Below, one piece after another: positions 6,707 through 13,172 of a stretch of 13,172 bases of DNA. Origin of the DNA: Clostridia bacterium (lineage in GTDB: Bacteria > Bacillota > Clostridia > Oscillospirales > Ruminococcaceae); the NCBI GenBank assembly GCA_021152595.1, contig JAGKVC010000092.1, forward strand, positions 1 through 13,172, read 5' to 3'. The notes beneath the pieces are model-generated. The model was not told the origin of the DNA and searched no databases. It saw only the letters and a list, made by a program, of their open reading frames with translations. Position 1 is the stretch's first letter. The number at the start of each line of letters is the position of its first letter. The position numbers and the translations under genes were made by a program.

Positions 6707-9700
6707 ATGAAAAGAATCTATGCAATGCTGACATCTGCGGCGATGCTGCTCTCATTCAGCGGCGGTCTGCTGCCGGAGGGATTCGCAGCACCGGTCTTTG
6801 CGGAGGAAACGCAGCCCCTACAGTCTGGCGATTTTCAGTACGAAAAATATATCACTAGCAGCCAGATACAGATCACAAAGTATACCGGTTCTGATGCTGT
6901 TGTTGAAATTCCGGCTGAAATCGACGGAAAGAAGGTAGTCCGAATTGCTGATGAAGCGTTTGCCGGCAATACGAATCTGACCGCAGTTACGATTCCGGAC
7001 AGAGTCACATATATCGGTAAAAAAGCATTTGAAGACTGTACGAAGCTGACCGGCATTACGCTTCCGGACAAAGCAAATGTCGGTGAAAAAGCCTTTGCAG
7101 GCTGTACCGCGCTGAAAGAGGTTCATTTCTCACAGATATTATCGCAGATCTATTCGGGTGTATTCCAAGGCTGCACCGCGCTGGAGAGCATTGAGATTCC
7201 GGATAATATTAAAAGGATCTACAGCGAAGCATTCAGCGGCTGCACCAGTCTGAAAAGCATATCCTTCCCGGAAAAAATGGACAATATTGACAACTCTGCT
7301 TTCAGGGACACACCGTGGCTGAAAGCGGAGCAGGAAAAAGGTCCGCTCGTAATTGTCGGCAATCTGGTTATTGACGGCACAAATGCAACCGGTGATATTA
7401 CGATTCCGGAGGGAATTGAGCACATCTGCTCCAATTCTTTCGGCGCAAACAATAATATAACAAGCATTACGCTGCCGGAAAGCCTTGTTTCAATTAATGA
7501 ATGGTCATTTTTGGGCTGCAGATCCATGAAATCAGTCATTTTTCCGGAAGGTCTGGAAAAGATCGGAATGGGTGCTTTTTGGAATTGCTCGGCTTTGGAT
7601 CATGTTGTGCTTCCGGAAAGTCTGACGGAGCTTGATGTCAGCGCTTTCAATGGCTGTGAAAGCCTGAGCGATGTTTCCATTCCGGAAACGCTGAACAAAT
7701 TCGGAGGAACCGTTTTCAAGGGCACACCGTGGCTGAAAGCGCAGCAGGAAATTGATCCGTTCGTTGTTGTCAACCACTGGCTGATCGACGCAACAACCGC
7801 CGCCGGAGAAGTGACCGTTCCGGACACGGTAACAAATATCACATCATACGCTTTTGAAGACAATACTGCTGTCACAGCCGTCACGATTCCGGAGAGTGTG
7901 CAGTCTTTTGATTATTATGTCTTTGAAAACTGCACGGCACTGGAAAAGGTCGTCATTCCGCGCAGCGTAACGAAATTCGGCTATGCTGATTTTGAAAATT
8001 GCGAAAAGGTCACGGTTTACGGCTACGCCGGTTCCGAGGCGGAAAAATTTGCGAAAAACAACAATGTCCCGTTTGTTGCGCTGGAAGGCGAGGCGCCGGA
8101 AACCACTACGACACCTTTCACCACGACTACGGTTCCGGTCACCACGACTACGGTTCCTGAGACTACAACAGAAGCAATCGGCACAACCACAGTGCCCGAG
8201 CAGGAACTCAAATCTGTGGTGTTCGATGAAGAAACCGGCACGCTGACACTTAGGGGAAATGTTAGCCGTGATGAGCTAAAGTCCATATACAAATACAACC
8301 CCAAAAAGATCATCGCAGAAGATGGGACTGTCCTTCCGGAAGACTGCAGCTATCTGCTCCTTGGCGACAGCATAGAATCCATTGATCTTTCAAAGGCTGA
8401 CACATCTTATGTGAAAAATATGGCCAGCATGTTCTGGACGTGTTCCAACCTGACGGAAATCAATGTATCCGGCTGGAATACATCAAATGTTACAGACATG
8501 TCTTCGCTGTTTAGTGGATGCTCCAAGCTGACAGAACTTGATCTTTCCGGCTGGGATACATCAAATGTTACGAATATGTCCAAGATGTTCAACGACTGTG
8601 AATCACTGACTGAACTTGATCTCTCTGGTTTTGATGTATCAAATGTATCAAATATGGCATGGATGTTCTTGGATTGCATGGAACTGAAAACGATCTATGT
8701 TTCTGAGTTTGATACCGCAAATGCCGAAAATATGGAGCAAATGTTCTCCTATTGTGAAAAGCTGGTCGGCGGAAACGGAACAGCATACAACAGGAATAAC
8801 AAGGATTATACCAGTGGTGTTTACGCACGCATTGACACCGCAGACGCTCCGGGCTACTTCACCGCGAAGGATGCATCTGTGAATCCGCATGAGCCCGTCA
8901 CCACAACAACTGAGACCACGACCGAAACAACGACAACCGAAACAACGACAACCGAAACAACCACAGTCACCACGACAACCGAGACCGCGACAGAAACCAC
9001 AACCACAGCACCCGAGCAGCCGGAACTCAAATCTGTGGTGTTCGATGAAGAAACCGGCACGCTGACACTTAGGGGAAATGTTGTCGCAGACGAGGTTAAG
9101 GCATATTCTGAAAATGAGGCTGTCAAGAAGGTTGTCTGCGAAGAAGGTACGGTTCTGCCGGAGAACTGCGGCGGACTGTTCTACCAGTTCAGAGCAGAGT
9201 CGATTGATCTTTCCAAGGCAGACGCATCGAATGCTGCAAATGCAAACCGGATGTTCTTCAACTGTAATAACCTGAAAGAACTCAATCTTGCCGGCTTTGA
9301 CACATCCAAAGTCACAAACATGTCAGAAATGTTTGATGGCTGCTCAAAACTCACAGAGTTGGATCTCTCCGGTTTCGATACATCCAGCGTCACAAACATG
9401 TCATCTATGTTTGAAGGATGCTTTGAACTCACCGAACTGGATCTTTCCGGCTTTGATACATCCAATGTCACCGACATGAGCAGCATGTTCGACACATGCA
9501 GAACACTGAAAGAGCTGGATCTCTCCGGTTTTGATACTTCCAATGTGACGGCAATGAACTGGATGTTCCACGGGTGCAATCGTCTTGAAACATTGAATCT
9601 TTCCGGCTTCGACACATCCAAAGTATCGACTATGGCTAACATGTTCCTGAGCTGCGAAAAACTGACAGTACTTGATCTTTCCGACTTTACGATTCCCGAT

Positions 9701-10156
9701 CTGCGGAATACGGAATCCATGTTCGGAAATGATATCGCATTGAAGTCCATATTCGTATCTGATCACTGGAATCTCAGTACAGATGCAAACAAATTCACCA
9801 TGTTCTACAACTGCCCTGCACTTGTCGGCGGCAACGGCACAGCATATGACGCAGACCACATCAACGGCGAATATGCACGCATTGACACCGCAGATGCACC
9901 GGGCTACTTCACCGCGAAGGATGCACCCGAGCAGCCTCCTGTCACCACCGTCACAAACGGCGATGTCAGCGGCGACGGTGAGATCTCCGCGAAGGATGCA
10001 ATGCTCCTTGTCCGCTATGTCAACGGCTGGGAAGGCATTGAGCTTGACCTCAAGGCTGCGGATATCAACGGCGACGGTCAGGTTTCCGCTGTGGATGCGA
10101 TGATCATCACACGTTATGTCAACGGCTGGGAAGGCTACGACAAATACTTCCAGTAA
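6707..10156 (+). CDS. Secreted BspA-type LRR / DUF285 protein with C-terminal dockerin
   Basis: An 1149-aa extracellular protein. AAGGAGG (6695-6701) lies five bases before the ATG. A signal peptide ends at VFA (residue 32). Residues about 42-460 are BspA/LRR_5-type repeats with the usual AF.GCT.L..V.IP pattern. They contain a 139-residue super-repeat, visible as TPWLKA at 202 and 341. A Thr-rich linker (about 464-498) leads to DUF285-type region A (500-723), with 26-residue repeats of the form LDLSGWDTSNVTNMS..MF. A second Thr/Glu linker (about 727-770) leads to region B (773-1073), with six such repeats. Both regions open with the same E-L-K-S-V-V-F-D-E-E-T-G and close with GYFTAKDA. The C-terminus (1085-1149) is a type I-like dockerin with two calcium loops (DVSGDGEISAKD and DINGDGQVSAVD), each followed by RYVNGWEG. 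No catalytic domain is visible, so binding or adhesion is likely. The dockerin implies attachment to a cohesin such as the one encoded nearby. Confidence 0.9.
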   Translation: MKRIYAMLTSAAMLLSFSGGLLPEGFAAPVFAEETQPLQSGDFQYEKYITSSQIQITKYTGSDAVVEIPAEIDGKKVVRIADEAFAGNTNLTAVTIPDRVTYIGKKAFEDCTKLTGITLPDKANVGEKAFAGCTALKEVHFSQILSQIYSGVFQGCTALESIEIPDNIKRIYSEAFSGCTSLKSISFPEKMDNIDNSAFRDTPWLKAEQEKGPLVIVGNLVIDGTNATGDITIPEGIEHICSNSFGANNNITSITLPESLVSINEWSFLGCRSMKSVIFPEGLEKIGMGAFWNCSALDHVVLPESLTELDVSAFNGCESLSDVSIPETLNKFGGTVFKGTPWLKAQQEIDPFVVVNHWLIDATTAAGEVTVPDTVTNITSYAFEDNTAVTAVTIPESVQSFDYYVFENCTALEKVVIPRSVTKFGYADFENCEKVTVYGYAGSEAEKFAKNNNVPFVALEGEAPETTTTPFTTTTVPVTTTTVPETTTEAIGTTTVPEQELKSVVFDEETGTLTLRGNVSRDELKSIYKYNPKKIIAEDGTVLPEDCSYLLLGDSIESIDLSKADTSYVKNMASMFWTCSNLTEINVSGWNTSNVTDMSSLFSGCSKLTELDLSGWDTSNVTNMSKMFNDCESLTELDLSGFDVSNVSNMAWMFLDCMELKTIYVSEFDTANAENMEQMFSYCEKLVGGNGTAYNRNNKDYTSGVYARIDTADAPGYFTAKDASVNPHEPVTTTTETTTETTTTETTTTETTTVTTTTETATETTTTAPEQPELKSVVFDEETGTLTLRGNVVADEVKAYSENEAVKKVVCEEGTVLPENCGGLFYQFRAESIDLSKADASNAANANRMFFNCNNLKELNLAGFDTSKVTNMSEMFDGCSKLTELDLSGFDTSSVTNMSSMFEGCFELTELDLSGFDTSNVTDMSSMFDTCRTLKELDLSGFDTSNVTAMNWMFHGCNRLETLNLSGFDTSKVSTMANMFLSCEKLTVLDLSDFTIPDLRNTESMFGNDIALKSIFVSDHWNLSTDANKFTMFYNCPALVGGNGTAYDADHINGEYARIDTADAPGYFTAKDAPEQPPVTTVTNGDVSGDGEISAKDAMLLVRYVNGWEGIELDLKAADINGDGQVSAVDAMIITRYVNGWEGYDKYFQ
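8101..8200 (+). repeat. Thr/Pro-rich linker low-complexity DNA
   Basis: Repeated ACC/ACG/ACT codons (TTTTVP-type units) join the LRR region to the first DUF285 region. A second linker of TTTTE-type units lies at about 8897-9010. Linkers of this kind separate modules in cellulosomal proteins. Confidence 0.8.
8203..8263 (+). repeat. Exact 61-bp repeat, copy 1
   Basis: This is identical over 61 bases to 9022-9082 and marks the start of DUF285 region A (ELKSVVFDEETGTLTLRGNV). The exact DNA identity, including synonymous positions, points to recent duplication or gene conversion within the gene. Confidence 0.9.
9022..9082 (+). repeat. Exact 61-bp repeat, copy 2
   Basis: This is the second copy of the 61-base sequence at 8203-8263 and marks the start of DUF285 region B. 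The sequences diverge at once after both copies and converge again near the GYFTAKDA segment (8852 and 9902). Confidence 0.9.
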
Positions 10157-10164
10157 ATCTCATA

Positions 10165-10204
10165 AAAAGGCAGCCTGTACATGATCTGTACAGGCTGCTT
10201 TTCT
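10165..10204. terminator. Strong bidirectional terminator between the convergent dockerin genes
   Basis: A 12-bp perfect stem (GCAGCCTGTACA 10170-10181 with TGTACAGGCTGC 10187-10198) with a 5-nt loop. It is followed by TTTTCT on the plus strand and by CTTTTTATG on the minus strand. It lies nine bases after the stop of the 1149-aa gene. Confidence 0.9.
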
Positions 10205-10215
10205 GCTGTAAACCG

Positions 10216-10250
10216 ACAGCCTCACCGGATTTCCGATGAGGCTGTTTTTG
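10216..10250 (+). terminator. Second terminator hairpin in tandem
   Basis: ACAGCCTCA (10216-10224) pairs with TGAGGCTGT (10237-10245), with an inner CGG/CCG stem, followed by TTTTTG on the plus strand. The minus-strand tail (CGGTTTAC) is poorer, so this one acts mainly on plus-strand read-through. It lies five bases from the stop of the minus-strand gene. Confidence 0.8.
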
Positions 10251-10254
10251 TATC

Positions 10255-11421
10255 TTATGATTTCGCCTTGAAATATACGTCATAGCCCTTCCAGCCGTTG
10301 ACATAGCGCATCAGGATCATGGCATCTGCAATCGTCACTGCGCCGTCACCGTCCACATCGGCTGCATCCGGATCCGGCAGGGAATCAATCATTCGGCTCA
10401 GAAAGCGTGCAAGGAGCATTGCATCGGCGGTGTCGATCACACCGTCGCCGCTGACATCGCCCGTGAGCGTTTCTGTTTCGTTCGGCTCTGTGACTGTCGG
10501 CTCGGTGGTGGTCTCCTGCGTTACGGTCGTCGTCTGTTCAACGGTCGTTGTCGAACCGGGGCCGGTGGTCGGTCTGGTCGTTGTCGGCGTGGTGGTTTCT
10601 GTGGTAGTCGTCTCCGTTGTGGTAGTAGTCGTCTCTGTTGTCGTGGTCGTTGTTTCTATTGTCGTTGTTGTGGTTTCAACAGGCTCGGGCTGCTTTCGCG
10701 TGAAATAGCCCGGTGCATCCGCGGTATCAATGCACGCATAGGTACCGTCATCCTTGCTTTCATCAAAGACCGTGCCGTTTCCGCCTGTCAGCGCATAATC
10801 GAAAATAAACATTGAGGTTGAACGTGTAACCTTTTCCATGCTCCATTGATCAGAAACATAGATCGTCTCCAGCTTGTCATCGCCCCAGAACATATACTCC
10901 ATAATCTCTGCATTTGCAGTATCAAACGAACTGAGATCAAGCTCGGTCAGCGATTCACACATTCCGAACATATGCTGGAAATCTATGACATTGGAAGTAT
11001 CAAAGCCGCTGAGATCAACTTTTTGCAGCTTTACGCAATCATGGAACATGCCTGCCATATTTGTCGTCTTTGATGTATCTGCCTTTGAAAAATCCGCCGT
11101 TTCAAGCTCTGCAAACAGGCTGCCCTGCGCTTTGGTGTTTTCAAACAACCATGAGGCATTTTCCGGAAAAACTGCTCCCTCCGCTGCGACAATATGGCGT
11201 ACCGGATTCGTGACATTCCGAACAAACGCAGTGAGTTCCCTGCCGGAAATCTCACCGCTGAGCGTCAGGGTTGCGGTTTCCTCATCATAGGTCAGACCTT
11301 CTTCTGCTTCCGTGCCGTCCTCCTGCTCTGCAAATACAACCGCAGGCAGCGTTTCCGGCAGCAGTCCGCCGAATGAGAGCATCATCGCCGCTGATGTCAG
11401 ACATGCAAAAAATCTTTTCAT
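10255..11421 (-). CDS. Secreted DUF285-repeat protein with C-terminal dockerin
   Basis: A 388-aa extracellular paralogue of the 1149-aa protein. AAGGAGG (minus strand, 11434-11428) precedes the ATG by six bases. The signal peptide (MKRFFACLTSAAMMLSFGGL, cleavage after VVFA at about residue 31) closely resembles that of the larger protein. Residues about 43-236 form one DUF285-type region. It opens with LTYDEETATLTLSG, has two or three 26-residue repeats (VDLSGFDTSNVIDFQHMF, LDLSSFDTANAEIMEYMF) and closes with DTADAPGYFTRK. A Thr/Glu linker follows (about 240-318). The dockerin (about 319-385) has calcium loops DVSGDGVIDTAD and DVDGDGAVTIAD and ends RYVNGWKGYDVYF. The LRR_5 region of its relative is absent. 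Loop positions 10 and 11, which set cohesin choice in known dockerins, differ from those of the larger protein (T-A and I-A here; A-K and A-V there). The gene is convergent with the larger gene and divergent from the cohesin gene. Confidence 0.9.
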   Translation of the reverse strand: MKRFFACLTSAAMMLSFGGLLPETLPAVVFAEQEDGTEAEEGLTYDEETATLTLSGEISGRELTAFVRNVTNPVRHIVAAEGAVFPENASWLFENTKAQGSLFAELETADFSKADTSKTTNMAGMFHDCVKLQKVDLSGFDTSNVIDFQHMFGMCESLTELDLSSFDTANAEIMEYMFWGDDKLETIYVSDQWSMEKVTRSTSMFIFDYALTGGNGTVFDESKDDGTYACIDTADAPGYFTRKQPEPVETTTTTIETTTTTTETTTTTTETTTTETTTPTTTRPTTGPGSTTTVEQTTTVTQETTTEPTVTEPNETETLTGDVSGDGVIDTADAMLLARFLSRMIDSLPDPDAADVDGDGAVTIADAMILMRYVNGWKGYDVYFKAKS

Positions 11422-11445
11422 TTTGAACCTCCTTGTGAACCGTTC

Positions 11446-11478
11446 ATTGTGTCAGCGGCATACGTAAAAATGTATACC
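11446..11478 (-). promoter_or_regulatory. Shared palindromic leader element, copy 2
   Basis: Read on the minus strand: GGTATAC (11478-11472), eight bases, GTATGCC (11463-11457), then GCTGACACAAT (to 11446). The arms pair over 7 bp with one G-T. The 13 bases CCGCTGACACAAT are identical to copy 1 and the element begins at the same distance from the -10 box. The spacer bases and the sequence nearer the ribosome binding site differ, so the conserved parts stand out. Confidence 0.6.
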
Positions 11479-11484
11479 ATTTAT

Positions 11485-11513
11485 ATTATAGCACGAGAAG
11501 TTGCATATTGCAA
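11485..11513 (-). promoter_or_regulatory. SigA-type promoter of the 388-aa dockerin gene
   Basis: On the minus strand TTGCAA (11513-11508), a 17-base spacer and TATAAT (11490-11485), with TGC in the extended -10 position. The -35 box lies within a small palindrome, TTGCA-TAT-TGCAA (11501-11513). Confidence 0.8.
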
Positions 11514-11574
11514 GTGTATTTTTGAATAACACGCAGATTCATCTCCGCAGAATGCCGAAATCAGCGCCAATCCC

Positions 11575-11603
11575 TTGACATTTCCCATAAAACAAGTTAA
11601 AAT
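11575..11603 (+). promoter_or_regulatory. SigA-type promoter of the cohesin gene
   Basis: TTGACA (11575-11580), 17 bases, TAAAAT (11598-11603). An imperfect inverted repeat (GTACGGA 11612-11618 with TCCGCAC 11630-11636, one mismatch) sits just after the expected start. Its position resembles the palindrome of the dockerin genes, but the sequence differs. The leader is about 68 nt. Confidence 0.75.
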
Positions 11604-11677
11604 AATAATCGGTACGGATATTCAGATTGTCCGCACAAATGACAACATGCCAAACACAGCAGTTAAGGAGTATGATT

Positions 11678-13172
11678 ATGAAAAAACGACTTTTCCCGTT
11701 GCTGTCAGCCGCAGCAATCATGCTGACAACAACACCGCTTCAGGCATTTGCCGCAGCAGATCTTGTCCTTTCGGCAGAATCCGGTACGATCGAATGCGTA
11801 GAGGACTATTGCTTCACGATGCCGGTTACAGCCGAATCCAATGCAGGCTATGCAGCAGGCACCATCGACGTCACATGGGACAGCAGCGCGCTGATCCTGA
11901 CCGATGTCATCTATGATCCCGAGCGTGCGCCGGAAAATGATCCGGCAGAACCGGACGGCACGAGCGGAAGCTGCCGTCTTGCGTTCGGCGACGACCTCGC
12001 ACAAGATGCCTTTACCGGAACCGGCACATTTTTTGTGCTGGAATTCAAGGTCGCGGAAGGCGCACAGCCCGGTGATTATCCCGTCACGCTGACGGATACC
12101 GGTATTTATGATCCGGAGCTCAACAAGGTGCAGACGGAATTCAGATCCGGCACGATCACACTGACCGAAAAAGCCGATATGGAGATCTCCGCAGAGGGTG
12201 CGCACGCTGATATCACATCCGGTCTCGAAGTCGAGGTTCCGGTTCGTGCGGACGTCAACCCCGGCTATGCGGTCGGTATCATGAATGCACACTGGGATAC
12301 CGATGTGCTGACGCTCAAAGAGATCCGCTACAATGCGGAACTGGCGCCGGCCAATTCCCCCGCCCCAATCACCAATAACGGAAACTATCGCATCAGCTTC
12401 GGCAGCTACCTTGCAACTGAAAATTATACCGGAACAGGCGAACTGTTCACGATGGTTTTCGATGTTGCAGAGAATGCAGATCCCGGCTCCTATCCGATCA
12501 CATTTGATCATTTTGATTTTCTCGATTCAGATATGAATCCGGTCAAGGTGTTCGTTCAGAAAGGAATTGTCACGCTGCTGACTGTCACAACAACAGCAAC
12601 CAATGTCTTAACCACCGAGCTGCTCACAACAACGACGGAGACTGTCACCACGCAGAATATCGCCGGTACAACGGTTCCGGTTACCACGACCGTCTCGACC
12701 ACTTCTACCGCAAGACCGTCTACCGGTCCGGTTGTCGGCTCCACTACGCCGCATACCACGACCGTCTCGACCACTTCCACCGCAAGACCGTCTACAGGTC
12801 CGATCGTCGGCTCCACCACGCCGCATACTACAACCGTCTCGACCACCTCTACCGCAAGACCGTCTACAGGTCCGATCGTCGGCTCCACCACGCCGCATAC
12901 CACGACCGTCTCGACTACCTCGACCGCAAGACCGTCTACAGGTCCGGTTGTCGGATCCACTACGCCACATACTACAACCGTCTCGACCACTTCCACTGCT
13001 AGACCTTCTACCGGTCCGGTTGTCGGCTCCACCACGCCGCATACCACGACCGTCTCGACCACTTCCACCGCAAGACCGTCTACCGGTCCGGTTGTCGGAT
13101 CCACCACGCCGCATACCACGACCGTCTCGACCACTTCCACCGCAAGACCGTCTACCGGTCCGGTTGTCGGAT
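11678..13172 (+). CDS. Secreted scaffoldin-like protein with two cohesin-like modules and a repeat stalk (3' end outside window)
   Basis: At least 498 codons stay open to the window edge. AAGGAG (11665-11670) lies seven bases before this ATG. An in-frame ATG at 11672 is too close to the ribosome binding site. The signal peptide probably ends at AFA (residue 25). Residues about 28-163 and 167-301 are two related beta-rich modules. Both have the cohesin pattern: an opening (E)VPV-type strand, AGxxxVxWD...L.L....Y, then GTGxxFxxxFxVAEGAxPGxYP, and an ending GxxTL. A Thr linker (302-335) leads to a 24-residue repeat rich in Thr, Ser, Pro and Gly, present nearly seven times and probably a stalk. 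The C-terminus, which might carry a sortase signal, dockerin or more cohesins, is not visible. I judge cohesin more likely than another immunoglobulin-like fold because two dockerin genes lie next door. Binding partners are not proven. Confidence 0.78.
   Translation, partial: MKKRLFPLLSAAAIMLTTTPLQAFAAADLVLSAESGTIECVEDYCFTMPVTAESNAGYAAGTIDVTWDSSALILTDVIYDPERAPENDPAEPDGTSGSCRLAFGDDLAQDAFTGTGTFFVLEFKVAEGAQPGDYPVTLTDTGIYDPELNKVQTEFRSGTITLTEKADMEISAEGAHADITSGLEVEVPVRADVNPGYAVGIMNAHWDTDVLTLKEIRYNAELAPANSPAPITNNGNYRISFGSYLATENYTGTGELFTMVFDVAENADPGSYPITFDHFDFLDSDMNPVKVFVQKGIVTLLTVTTTATNVLTTELLTTTTETVTTQNIAGTTVPVTTTVSTTSTARPSTGPVVGSTTPHTTTVSTTSTARPSTGPIVGSTTPHTTTVSTTSTARPSTGPIVGSTTPHTTTVSTTSTARPSTGPVVGSTTPHTTTVSTTSTARPSTGPVVGSTTPHTTTVSTTSTARPSTGPVVGSTTPHTTTVSTTSTARPSTGPVVG
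12683..13172 (+). repeat. 72-bp tandem repeat array (6.8 copies, continues past the window)
   Basis: Units begin at 12683, 12755, 12827, 12899, 12971, 13043 and 13115 (last one cut). Each encodes 24 residues: T-T-T-V-S-T-T-S-T-A-R-P, then S-T-G-P-V/I-V-G-S-T-T-P-H. Units differ mostly at synonymous sites, plus a Val/Ile change in units 2 and 3. High identity suggests recent expansion and likely copy-number variation. A long antisense frame here is a by-product of the repeat. Confidence 0.95.

Noticed and set aside
12556..13140. A minus-strand repetitive Val/Gly frame over the tandem array
   Set aside because: It is the reverse complement of a low-complexity repeat lacking stop codons. The plus frame has a signal peptide, domains, promoter and ribosome binding site.
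12683..13172. Possible CRISPR array
   Set aside because: The regular 72-base spacing has no unique spacers. The entire unit repeats and is in frame with a coding sequence.

Overview
The window looks like part of the chromosome of a gut or rumen Ruminococcus-type bacterium (Bacillota, Oscillospirales). The evidence is dockerin and cohesin-like modules joined by long Thr-rich linkers, BspA-type leucine-rich repeat (LRR) surface proteins, AAGGAGG-type ribosome binding sites and consensus SigA promoters. I cannot name the species from sequence alone.

Left end (1 to about 1217): the DNA is visibly more AT-rich than the rest. It holds the 3' part of a class II galactose-1-phosphate uridylyltransferase gene (galT) with a terminator. 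A gene-poor stretch follows, with a terminator and what looks like the 3' end of a lost minus-strand gene. At about 1190-1218 this DNA abuts the C-terminal half of a SNF2-family helicase whose first half is missing. This is a rearrangement, insertion or deletion breakpoint, or an assembly join. The helicase remnant is followed after 13 bases by an intact glycerate kinase gene.

Middle (3257-6706): a shared bidirectional terminator separates glycerate kinase from a minus-strand pair. Reading leftwards, the pair is a multi-pass membrane protein with an alkaline phosphatase/sulfatase-type catalytic domain, then a single-pass membrane protein I do not recognise. The sulfatase-like gene has a clear promoter and a leader of about 130 nt that can fold into a long, nearly continuous hairpin ending just before the ribosome binding site.

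Right half (6707-13172): three secreted-protein genes that look like parts of one surface assembly. The first encodes a 1149-aa protein with a BspA-type LRR region, two DUF285-type repeat regions and a C-terminal dockerin. The second, convergent to it, encodes a 388-aa paralogue with one DUF285-type region and a dockerin. The third, divergent from the second, encodes a protein with a signal peptide, two cohesin-like modules and a 24-residue repeat stalk that runs off the window. Dockerins bind cohesins, so the locus suggests a non-enzymatic, cellulosome-like display system in which LRR proteins dock on a local scaffold. The two dockerin genes share a leader with a GGTATAC/GTATRCC palindrome at the same distance from the -10 box, which points to co-regulation.
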